Assembly: GCA_947650285.1 (NCBI GenBank)
Contig: CANTFL010001432.1
Location: 62,001-126,000 of the forward strand
Direction of reading: 5' to 3'
DNA: 64,000 bases
Source of the DNA: Hyaloperonospora brassicae
Taxonomy: Eukaryota > Oomycota > Peronosporomycetes > Peronosporales > Peronosporaceae
Each line of letters begins with the position of its first letter. Position 1 is the stretch's first letter. Position numbers and translations under genes: made by a program. The notes under the pieces were generated by a model, which was given only the letters and a program-made list of their open reading frames with translations, made no database searches and was not told the origin of the DNA. Below, in pieces: positions 13,377 to 21,921 of the stretch.

Positions 13377-13389
13377 TGGTAGCACTTCG
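13377..13389 (+). promoter_or_regulatory. E1 primer binding site
   Basis: TGGTAGCACTTCG starts two bases after the 5' LTR. The TGG complements a tRNA 3' CCA, and TGGTAGCA matches the 3' end of many initiator Met tRNAs. E2 has the same site with one change (TGGTAGCACTTTG, minus strand 60336-60324). Confidence 0.75.
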
Positions 13390-13418
13390 TAGTCCTTCCA
13401 AGGACCACATCATCCAAC

Positions 13419-14572
13419 ATGAATATGTTGGATGAAGAAGACACCTTTCACGCCACGCGTGAAGGGTTTACCCATTTGAGTGACATCGAATGGGGTGCGG
13501 TAGAACGAATGAGTTCTACCGTAGGCGAGCTCGTCGTCAGCACCATGTTGGAGTCTCTAGACAGAGACCAACAACATGCTGCTATCGCCAAGTTCATTCA
13601 GAATGAACTTGCTCTCGAGAGGGAGAAAGTAGCCTTGCTTCACCAGCAAGGCTCTCAACAGGCCGAGCAGTTGAGAGAACTCGGTGCTCAACAACCGGAG
13701 CTGTTGAGACATCAGCAATTCCATGCTGCTGTAGGCGGGACGGCGCATGCGCGTCGTCCCGAAATCTTGAAGATTGATATATTCAAGTACAGTGGAGTCC
13801 CGGAGGACTCCCTGTTACTATGGTTTGTCGAACTCGACAGAGACCTAAGGGCTCGTCGCGTCGAAGATGAGCAAATGAGACTCACATTTGCTCATACCCA
13901 CAGGCAGGGCGTGCCAAAACTTGGTCCCTGGGACTCGAGAGTAGCGACCCAAATGTGTTTAGGTCGCTAGATGACTTCAAGTCCCGGCTCAGACAAACGT
14001 TTGAGCCGCCACGGGCTGAGTTCAGGGCTCGTTCAGAGCTCCTGAAACTCAAGCAGGGTAAGCGTGATGTGCACGCTTACGCACAACATATACGACTCCT
14101 TGCGAGTAGTATAACTGCAAACCCAGTTCATGAACACACGTTGATTACGGTGTTCATGCAAGGGCTCGCAGAAGGGCCCGTCAGGAGCCACCTGTTCCGC
14201 CTTGAGCTGAATACGCTCGAAGAAGCGATATCAGCCGCGGAACAGGAAGACTTTAGCATGAGACAGGCTCATGCTAGCTCAAACTCTTACCGTCCACCGA
14301 GACGACAAGAGATCGGAGGTCCAGAACCAATGGACCTCTGCTATGTTGAGAGCGAGAGACCTCGCTCTACAAACAACAAGCGATTGCAGAAGTGCAATCG
14401 CTGTCAGAAGTTAGGGCACTACGCATACGAGTGTAGTGCTCCACGCCCAGTACCAAACAGTACTGAGCGAAATGGACGACCATTCGCCAGAAAGGGCAAT
14501 GGGCGTGGGTCCAGCGCTGTTGCGAAGCCGAAACAGCGAGACGGACCGTCAAAAAATGGTCGGGGTCAGTAG
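13419..14572 (+). pseudogene. gag: E1 gag (capsid/nucleocapsid), frameshifted
   Basis: Gag packages element RNA in cytoplasmic particles. The ATG at 13419 lies 44 bases after the LTR, inside a 10-bp-stem hairpin. The first part (13419 to about 13900) has a heptad-like Gln/Leu-rich segment (LLHQQGSQQAEQLRELG) and the start of a retrotransposon gag domain. A one-base deletion near 13895-13905 relative to E2 breaks the frame. The gag domain then continues in the frame of 13955-14572. One CCHC knuckle, CNRCQKLGHYAYEC, lies at 14393-14434, followed by a basic tail ending at TAG 14570-14572. The pol frame overlaps the gag end in -1. Confidence 0.88.
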
Positions 14573-14590
14573 GGGCGGAGCGCCCTACTG
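14551..14590 (+). promoter_or_regulatory. -1 ribosomal frameshift signal at the gag/pol boundary
   Basis: In gag frame the codons are TCA AAA AAT, giving the slippery heptamer A AAA AAT at 14551-14557. Shifting -1 enters the open pol frame (TGG TCG GGG ...). After a 9-base spacer, CAGTAGGG (14567-14574) pairs perfectly with CCCTACTG (14583-14590), with a further CG/CG pair inside the loop. The gag stop codon lies within the stem. Heptamer, spacer and stem all fit known -1 signals. In E2 the stem is intact, but one extra T follows the heptamer. Confidence 0.75.
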
Positions 14591-17500
14591 ATCCAGCAAC
14601 CTCAAGAGAATTTGCAAATCTCTTGACGAAAGTTGCTCCAGACACACAATCATTGTGTGTCTCTGCACCTGGTGATGACGTTTCGCTCATCACCTTGAAG
14701 TTGGAAGCGACAAATAATTTGTCGCTTCGTGCCCTAGTAGACTGTGGGGCGTCGAACAACTTTGTTCGTCGCCAGTCACTAGAGGGTCGTAGGCTCAAGT
14801 TCGTTGAGCGCGACATTCCCCTCACAAGGATGACGGTGCGCCTTGCAACAGGCGCATCGATAACCGTTGAGAAACGTGTAGGAGGAATCCACTACACGTT
14901 AGAGGGCAAACAGTACGATGATGATTTCATCGTACTAGATCTGGATGACAAATTTGATGTCATCCTGGGATTACCTTGGCTCAGAAAGTACGAGCCAATA
15001 GTGATCTGGCAGCATCGATCCGTGAAGATGCCTGCTGCTTGTTCATCAGATGGCCATCTGATGAACATCTTATAGCGTCCACAAGCGTGTGGATGTTCTG
15101 CGAGTGAGTGCGATGGCCTCACTTGCGGTACGGTCGTTAGCACGACTGCACAAGATCACAGTGTAGTTGATCACTACACTGTGGAGCAAGCTCCCGGCGG
15201 CTGTACAGAACTACAGGCTGCGCCGAAGGTCCACCACTCGAATAAGTCGAGTGGACCGGGACATGGATGCATGCCTAGCGGGCAGCATCTTAGAAGAAAG
15301 AAACCTGTTGCCCCCAAGGGGCAACATGAAAATCCTAGGTCGACTGGAGAGTCGGCCGTAGAGGATCGGTTCCTGACTGTGGTTGCACAGCCACAGTCGG
15401 AAGACGTCGAGGGAATAAGTCCCCACGTACTTGAGGAAGGAATTCCTCAAGAGTCGCTTGCTGAGGGATTAGGCATTCAGCAACCTGTGGAAGCAAGTTC
15501 CCAGGAAGAAACCGAGACGTTGAACGTCTTGGTTAATGACGGATCAAGCGTAGGCGCTTATACGCTTGATCTGATTGTGCCTCCGAAGTTGACTTCGAAG
15601 ATAACTCAGTTGCCAACGATAGAACAGAAACGGTTCTTGCGTGATCTGCGTAGTGGCAAAGTCAAGCAGATCTGCATACTCGTCACAGAGGATGAGTATG
15701 TGACCGACATTCGGTCGGCAACAGTATTTGCTGAGAACGAACGGGTTCTCAGCAGCTCATCGATGGACGAAAGTGTCCTCGATGAGAAGACTCGGATTGA
15801 GCGATACGCGTCCCAATCCTGGGAGTCACTTCAGGCAAATCCTTTGTATAAGGATTTGATCGAATTCAGGGATGTGTTCCCTGAATCCGTACCTTGCGAG
15901 TTGCCTAAGGACAAAGGCACTCGACACGAGATCGAGCTCAAACCGGGCTCGAAATACTGTGTCATGAAGCAGTGGCCACTGCCTCGTGAACAAGTGATAG
16001 CGATCGACAAGTTCTTTGCCGATCGCTTAGCAGCGGGCTATGTGAGGGAATCAACATCCCCTCACAGCTCTCCGACCTTCTGTGTGCGAAAGGCCACAGG
16101 AGGGTGGCGGATAGTGCACGCATTCAACAAGTTGAATGCTTCAACGGTACCGGCTCAGACGCCGATACCGAGAAAGGACGTAATCATAGATGGTATGTCA
16201 AAGAGTACCATCTTTTCGTCCATGGATCTGATGGACGGATTCTATCAAATCCTGATGCGTGAACGGGACGTCCCGTTCACGGCAGTGAGTACCCCCTGCG
16301 GGATGCTGTGGGAGTGGCTAGTGATGCCACTCGGGCTGAGTAATGCCCCTGCAACATTCAACAGATGTGTAAAAAATCTGTTGAGACCGGTGCGAGACTT
16401 CGCACCGAGTTACTTCGACGATGTGTTCGTCCATAGCCGGGCTATGGACGGGAAGACGGACGTTGAAGTTTACAGAACTCACGTTCGTCAGGTTCTTCAA
16501 CTTATGCGCAAGCATAAGTTGTACGCCAACCTCAAGAAGTGTATATTCGCGGCAAGCGAAGTACCACTTCTTGGGTGCATCGTGGGGAAACACGGCGTAC
16601 GCCCTGATCCCGAAAAGATCAAGGCGATCACCGACTGGCCAGTGCCAGTCGATGTCAAGGGACTAAGGAAGTTCCTTGGTCTAGCGGCGTACTTGCACAA
16701 GTACTCGCGCAACTACGCCGAGATGACTGTTCATCTTTCTTGCTTGCTCAAGAAAAATGTCAAGTGGTCATGGAACGCTGAGTGCCAGCGTTCCTTTGAA
16801 GGTATCAAGCAAAGCTTGATGCAGTCGCCGATCTTGGCGATTGCAGATCAGGACAGACCATTTTATGTGGTCTGTGACGCCAGCGATTTCGCAATCGGCT
16901 GTGCGTTAATGCAGTTCGATGCAGATGGCGCGGAGCGCGTCATCTGTTATCAGTCGCGTCAGCTGCAAGCAGCTGAGCGTAATTACCCAGTGCATGACAA
17001 GGAACTCCTTGCCATGAAATACGCACTGGCTAAGTTTCGCGTCTATCTCTTGGGAGATAGACCGTTTGTTGTCTACACGGACCATGCGTCATTACGCACG
17101 GCCGTAAACAGCCCACACCTCTCGTAAAGAATGGCGAGGTGGCTGTCTTTCTTCGCGGAGTATAACGTCTTCGTGGAGTATAAACCGGGACGACTGAACT
17201 TCGTCGCGGATGCGCTTTCGCGCCGGCCCGATTTCGAGCCGGACGCACAATCCAACAGTGAGGATAAGCCCACTGTTGCGACACTGTCAATCAGTGTCCC
17301 GTCGTCAAGTCTACTTGACGAAGTACGAAAGACATACGCGGAAGATAAGGATCTTCTGCGATTGATGGATCATCTGGTGAATCCATCCAGTAAATCCATG
17401 AGGAATTTACCGGCTTTGTACCGATCCTCATCGGATCGGTATAGTACACGCAACGGATTGCTGTACTATACAGCTGTTGCCGACGACACGCCTCGTGTCG

Positions 17501-18260
17501 TCGTACCCGCTCATCATGATTTGCGTTTGCGCATCATGTATGAGTGTCACGATGTCCCAACAAGCGGCCATCGTGGAAGGGAAAAGACTTACCTCACGGT
17601 AAGTCGTGACTTTAACTGGCCCCGCCAGTATCAGTTTGTTCGCAAGTACATACGTGCTTGCGAAGTTTGTCAACGGGTGAAGCCTAGTCCTTCATCCCGT
17701 GCGCCATTGCAGCCTCTGCCTGTTCCGACAGAGTGCTGGCAGTCCGTTTCAATGGACTTCGTCATCGGTGCCCCAAAGACGCTCACAAGAATAATGGTAT
17801 TCTTGTGTTTGTTGACCGATTCAGCAAGATGGTCCATCTTGCTGCTGTCCCTGAGTCAATCAAGGCTCAAGGTTGTGCTCGTGGCTTTCTAGACACAGTC
17901 TTTAGACTCCACGGGTTACCCCGTGAACTCGTATCCGACCGTGACCCTCGGTTCACGGCGGAATTTTGGCAAACCGTGTTCCGTACTCTCGGAACACGAC
18001 TGAAGAAGTCCACTTCTGACCATCCAGAAACAGATGGTCAGACGGAACGTGCGAACCGTGTCCTCGAAGAGATCCTTCGAGGATATGTCCACTCCTTTCC
18101 GAGTTGGAGCGAATTCCTACCCATGGTAGAATTCGCCATCAATAATTCGGTGCATGCTTCAACACAGCACACACCGTTTTACGTAAATGGCCTACGCCAT
18201 CCACGAGTGCCCACCCTTATAGAGTGTGACTCTTGGATAAGGGGGGAGGGACTCGCTTGA
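14557..18260 (+). pseudogene. pol: E1 pol: protease, reverse transcriptase, RNase H, integrase core
   Basis: The polyprotein copies the element RNA and inserts the cDNA. Domains in order: aspartic protease with LVDCGASNN (14734-14760); a long linker; RT with palm residues around SSMDLMDGFYQI and the active site YFDD (16411-16422); RNase H starting VVCDASDFAIGCAL and ending near 17100; an integrase HHCC zinc site (H and H around 17545-17570, CEVCQ near 17670); and a DDE core with SMDFV, SDRDPRF and DGQTERANRVLEE. Lesions: TAG at 15073-15075 and TAA at 17125-17127 in the same frame (E2 has sense codons at both), then a one-base loss near 17770 that moves the DDE core to the frame ending at 18260. 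No Met is needed at the pol start, since it is entered by frameshift. Confidence 0.92.
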
Positions 18261-18955
18261 GCAAAAACCGTTTTGGCTCTTGCTCATCACGTGTCGACGC
18301 AAACGTCGTCACGTATGATGCCGATGTCGATCAAGTCGACATCGATGAAGAAGATCATCTCAATAATAGCGACGACACTATTATTGGATCGGATGATGAT
18401 GACGATGCTGGTATATTCAGCATCGCCAACGATTATGTCAGCGAGGAAGAAGACAACCTCGCTGAAGAAGAGAGCAATCTCTTAGCAGTGCGCACGAAGC
18501 GCACTGCCAGACAAAACAAAGAGTCAGCAGAGAACTTCCTGCTGACTCGAGAAGCGGTAGTCCGTTTCGTTCAGGACTCCATCGCAAATGCGGTGGACCG
18601 TCAGAAACGGAACGCAGGCAAGAATGGAAGAGAAAATGTTCTTTCATTTAAGGTTAACGACCTAGTACTACTGTCTACGGTAAACTTACTTGGACATTCA
18701 GTCACTAGTGTCGGCAGTAGTAAACTACTGCCGAAGTACATTGGGCCATTTCGAGTGTTGCATCGCAAGTACAATGCATACACAATCGAATTGCCACGTA
18801 AGATGCGCACGCACCCTACGTTTTACGTGGAAGGGCTCAGGCCGTACTGTCAGTACGAGCCTTCTTCTTCCGATGAAGATAGCCCCACGTTCAAGAACAT
18901 CCATCAAGTTCTTGCGTTCGCGCTCCAGACGATCCGTCTGGTCGCGCAGATATGA
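18233..18955 (+). pseudogene. E1 integrase C-terminal region with GPY/F domain
   Basis: This frame continues integrase in -1 relative to the DDE-core frame. It has a strongly acidic stretch (SDDDDDAG, SEEEDNLAEEE), a helical segment (ENFLLTREAVVRFVQDSIAN) and a GPY/F-type module with LLPKYIGPFRVL ending at PTFYVEGLRPY. The GPY/F module is a known integrase C-terminal fold. The junction with the upstream frame falls in a G-run (about 18240-18246) and is out of frame in both E1 and E2. It is therefore either an inherited lesion or a second recoding site. The last about 230 bases overlap the antisense ORF at 18725-19519. Confidence 0.8.
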
Positions 18956-19519
18956 TACCTCGGTATTCAACCGAGATATCTCCCCGCGAGCTGTCGCCAA
19001 CTCGCCGAAAAGGGAGCGGACATTCCACTCGGCCTGAATCTTCCCTGTGGCGTAATCGGCGCGGTCTCTCGCCCGATCAGCCTCGCGATCCTTGCGGTTC
19101 TTCCGCACGGTATCGGTCAAAGTGTAGCGCCGGTCGCGCTCGTGCTTCAAGTCATCGCGCAATTCATCGATTGCGCGATCCATCTCGTAAGGGTCGAGAT
19201 GGTGAGCCGAATCATCTGGAGGAGGTCTTTCCTCCTCCACCACATCCTTTGGTGGATGCTCACGGTGATCAACGCTTTCTAGTGGAGCGTATCTTGAATC
19301 ACCGTGACGATTCAGGATCAAGGACAAGCTACCTCGTCCAGTGGCGGGGGCATCCACCCTCTTGGAACAGCTGGGAGCCCCGCTCTCAGCTGTTGATGGA
19401 TGTTGAAGGTCTCGTCCGCCAGTATGACGAGACCCATCCGATGAGTCCTGTGGCCCATCGGTAAACACGCGCCCTAGGCGCTTGTAGACGGATTGCAAGT
19501 TTGCAATCGCGTCACGCAT
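18725..19519 (-). CDS. E1 antisense ORF 2, coiled-coil protein
   Basis: A 264-codon ORF on the strand opposite pol. It starts [16 protein letters not shown] and overlaps the end of antisense ORF 1 by 46 bases. Roughly residues 115-210 form a strongly charged heptad region (DELRDDLKHERDRRY, DRADYATGKIQ, RLNTEVSYLRDQTDRLERER) that should make a long coiled coil. Its middle is the complement of the sense chromodomain and its 3' end the complement of the GPY/F tail, so this stretch is read on both strands. No homolog is recognised. E2 has the same start and overlap but a frameshift in the coil. Function unknown. Confidence 0.6.
   Translation of the reverse strand: MRDAIANLQSVYKRLGRVFTDGPQDSSDGSRHTGGRDLQHPSTAESGAPSCSKRVDAPATGRGSLSLILNRHGDSRYAPLESVDHREHPPKDVVEEERPPPDDSAHHLDPYEMDRAIDELRDDLKHERDRRYTLTDTVRKNRKDREADRARDRADYATGKIQAEWNVRSLFGELATARGEISRLNTEVSYLRDQTDRLERERKNLMDVLERGAIFIGRRRLVLTVRPEPFHVKRRVRAHLTWQFDCVCIVLAMQHSKWPNVLRQ
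18952..19464 (+). CDS. E1 chromodomain reading frame
   Basis: This is a separate sense frame downstream of GPY/F. Its C-terminal third (19273-19431) is a clear chromodomain: [33 protein letters not shown], then [10 protein letters not shown]. It holds the aromatic and WEP residues typical of chromoviruses, where the domain reads histone marks and directs integration. The first about 100 codons are Arg/Pro/Ser-rich and look like noncoding read of the antisense coiled-coil gene. How the chromodomain is joined to integrase is unclear: it may need a frameshift or splicing. In E2 one chromodomain Trp codon is TGA. Confidence 0.75.
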   Translation: MIPRYSTEISPRELSPTRRKGSGHSTRPESSLWRNRRGLSPDQPRDPCGSSARYRSKCSAGRARASSHRAIHRLRDPSRKGRDGEPNHLEEVFPPPPHPLVDAHGDQRFLVERILNHRDDSGSRTSYLVQWRGHPPSWNSWEPRSQLLMDVEGLVRQYDETHPMSPVAHR

Positions 19520-20442
19520 CTCAGCCGAGATGTGTGCCCTTCCTTAGGGCAAATTTGGGGAGTACACATCCCTATGTGCACGCTGCGAGTTGTCAACACA
19601 ACTCGCACAAGGGTCTCTTCATGTGAGGCAAGGAATGCCTGCCTCACTCGATAAAAACAATGCAACCGGTACCTAGCACCGGTTGGCGTTCGCCTTTCGA
19701 ACCTGAGGCGTGTCGCCTCAAGTTTCTTGAGCCACCCTTCTCGTCCAAAATTCTTTACGTTTTGGACGAACGCGTTCCACGCAGCCAAAAGCGATGTTTT
19801 GTCACGCTTTTGGTTGATGTTGTACCATCGATGTCTAAGAAAGACATCGAGATAAAAGTCTTCTTCAGCGCGAAAGTTCTTCGCGCTGGAGCTCAAGCCG
19901 TGAAGCTTGGTTGCATCGAATAAGGGTATTCGATGGTGTTGGCCTGTCTCGTGAGACAGGCTATTGATGAGCTGTTCGGGTAAACGCCACGGCTTCAACT
20001 CATCAAGCTTCACAGTGGTACCCTTGTCGGTACCACGGCTCCCAGATTGACGACGGCTCGCGCCATCGTCATCACGCTCGTGCGAAGACGCACGAGCCGG
20101 CGGTGGTGAAGAATAGAACTCTCCACCCTGATCATCGTCATCACTGCCGAACAGACTGTGATGCGAATCACGAGTCCGTTCGTTCGGCAGTGGTCTTGGC
20201 GAATACTGAGGCGTCGCCGGTGAGCGAGACGCCTCTGGAGCATTGCCCGAGTCAGACACGTCTGACTCGCCAGAGTAGATGACCTCTACATCAGGGTCAT
20301 CGTGCGCACGCGGCGTGATACCGCGTGCACCTGCAGCACCTGTTGCTGCAGGCGAAGAAGGGGCGGCGGACGACGAATCGTCTGCCGCAGAGGCTTGCAC
20401 AGCACCAGGCTGTGTGGGTCTTGAGTAACCTCGCATAGACAT
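19474..20442 (-). CDS. E1 antisense ORF 1, acidic/Ser-rich N-terminus plus globular part
   Basis: A 322-codon ORF starting MSMRGYSRP, 130 bases inside the 3' LTR and pointing into the element. Residues about 15-130 are Ser/Ala/Pro/Asp-rich with acidic patches (DDPDVEVIYSGESDVSD, GSDDDDQGGE). Residues about 145-280 look globular and are conserved in E2 (DELKPWRLPE, NFRAEEDFYLDVFLRHRWY, AWNAFVQNVKNFGREGWL). There is no long sense ORF opposite this part, so the antisense strand is the coding one here. No known domain is recognised. Position and orientation recall the antisense accessory ORFs reported for some plant Gypsy elements, but no relationship is shown. Confidence 0.65.
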   Translation of the reverse strand: MSMRGYSRPTQPGAVQASAADDSSSAAPSSPAATGAAGARGITPRAHDDPDVEVIYSGESDVSDSGNAPEASRSPATPQYSPRPLPNERTRDSHHSLFGSDDDDQGGEFYSSPPPARASSHERDDDGASRRQSGSRGTDKGTTVKLDELKPWRLPEQLINSLSHETGQHHRIPLFDATKLHGLSSSAKNFRAEEDFYLDVFLRHRWYNINQKRDKTSLLAAWNAFVQNVKNFGREGWLKKLEATRLRFERRTPTGARYRLHCFYRVRQAFLASHEETLVRVVLTTRSVHIGMCTPQICPKEGHTSRLRCVTRLQTCNPSTSA

Positions 20443-20560
20443 GTTGACTAAGCGAGGTCAAGCGGAAAGTGAATGGATTGGACCCAACAAGTGCTCCCTG
20501 TCCCAATAATGGCCAACGGGTGGCCTCCATATTTCGATAGTCACACGTTGACTATCAGTT

Positions 20561-20571
20561 AAGGGGGGTGA
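20561..20571 (+). promoter_or_regulatory. E1 polypurine tract
   Basis: AAGGGGGGTGA lies directly before the 3' LTR and would prime plus-strand synthesis. E2 has a similar run (minus strand 53127-53116). Confidence 0.85.
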
Positions 20572-20962
20572 TGTAACGGGGCAGCCCGTTACATGAAATT
20601 GTCACTTTAAGGAAAGTGACAATAAAGAATATAAAGATGGATATTCTTTAAACAATATCACCAAAGTGGTGATATTGAAGGGTCGACTAAAAGGTCTGTT
20701 CATTGGTTGATATCGTGATGATATCAACCCACCAATCGCCGCAAGACGCGCGCAATGAGTGGTGACGGGACGTCACCATACATGCAGTTATATTAGTATA
20801 ATTGAATTAAGTCAAACGAAGAGACAGTAGTTTAAAGACTTAATTTATTAATATAACAGTTCTACTTTTACCCTACCTACGCTTCCTCGCTCGCCACGTG
20901 TACGTCCGTCGGGGCACCCAAATCCCTTGCGTGAAGTTCACGCAAGGGTGTGCCCCGTTACA
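20572..20962 (+). repeat. E1 3' LTR
   Basis: 391 bp, about 97% identical to the 5' LTR by eye. The end hairpin is longer than in the 5' LTR: CCCTTGCGTGAA/TTCACGCAAGGG (20924-20948, 12-bp arms, one-base loop) against 9-bp arms at 13337-13360. It is followed by TSD AAAGT. Confidence 0.95.
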
Positions 20963-20967
20963 AAAGT

Positions 20968-21921
20968 CTTGTAATCGATCGTGCAATTAACGTGCACAAG
21001 AAGACAATTAATTTCAAATGGGCACGTTTATGAGAAGGACAAAGGATAAGTGCATAAATGTGTTAGGCATAATTATGGGATTACGATATAACCTTTTCTT
21101 ACTATTTTAAACGAAATAAATACGGACGTTAAATGTAGCTACCCGCTCATCACCCACTTCTCGTTAAGCATCAGTTATTACTTATGTTGTTCAACTAAGT
21201 GGACAACATAACAAATAGCTATGTCTGTATCGAACTTACGCCAAGCTTACGACTCGACATTAGACTGTTCGATATCTACAATACACCCGGACGTATGTCT
21301 AAGAAGTTGAATGAAAATCTGTATGTGTGAATGATCGATTTCTCGAATGTATTCTGCAGACCATGAAGCATTATAAGAACTGCTTTCTTTTTCTCTCACT
21401 ACTTCTTTCCTCGATTGTTGACTCCATCGGAACAGTATCCACATCTTTCAAAGTGTTTGATTAAATTCCTAATTGATGTATGCATTCAGGCACTATTTCC
21501 AACGATCCCATCGAAACTCAGCGGCAAAGGCATTTGTAATATCGACATTTTATCTCATATAAAGTATGTTTTTCCGGTCAGGCGGATACCGTTAACGAGG
21601 TGGGATGTGATCTATTGAAGCGCCAAGGGACAAATGAGAGAATAACATTCGTTAATTAATGGGTCAATGGTGCATAGTTAGCTGACATATGCTGGCGGAT
21701 TGGTAAGCATCGACATTACCTACTTAAACGGGGTAGATGTGTGTGGATAATTGGGAGTCATCGATTGCAACTTGTATACTACCCTGGTGCGCTCGCTTCC
21801 GTCAACTAAACCGATCAACGGATAGACCCTTTCGCCAAGCCAACTAGCAAGTGCTTTATGTGTAGCAAAGAAACCGATATATTCACCAAAGACAGTTATG
21901 TAGGTCCAACTATCATCAATG
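20968..21921. other. Intergenic, nothing recognised
   Basis: Sequence of intermediate GC content between E1 and the effector gene. Only short ORFs without recognisable similarity; it would include the effector gene's 3' flank. Confidence 0.5.

Larger units (their letters stand above)
13375..20571. repeat. Dense array of short perfect hairpins across the E1 internal region
   Basis: Almost every 20-40 bases contain a perfect inverted repeat with arms of 5-12 bases and a loop of 1-12. Examples: CATCCAACAT/ATGTTGGATG (13411-13434, covering the gag start codon), AAGTTCATTC/GAATGAACTT (13590-13610), GCCTTGCT/AGCAAGGC (13632-13652), GAGCAAATG/CATTTGCTC (13869-13893), a 22-bp perfect palindrome in RT (16259-16280), TGCGAGTTGT/ACAACTCGCA (19584-19607), GCCTGTCTC/GAGACAGGC (19942-19961). 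Sense-coding and antisense-coding parts are equally affected, so the pattern is not a property of one protein. E2 has the same hairpins, with some decayed. Confidence 0.85.
12984..20962 (+). mobile_element. Ty3/Gypsy chromovirus E1, full length
   Basis: A 7,979-bp element bounded by two 391-bp LTRs and a perfect 5-bp target duplication AAAGT (12979-12983 and 20963-20967). Order: 5' LTR, tRNA primer binding site, gag with one zinc knuckle, -1 frameshift signal, pol (protease, RT, RNase H, integrase), integrase GPY/F tail, chromodomain, polypurine tract, 3' LTR. Two overlapping antisense ORFs occupy the 3' third. The LTRs differ from each other at about a dozen positions by eye (roughly 97% identical), so the insertion is moderately young. 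gag and pol carry several inactivating lesions. Nearly the whole element is made of short perfect hairpins. E2 is a second copy at 52723-60731. Confidence 0.95.
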
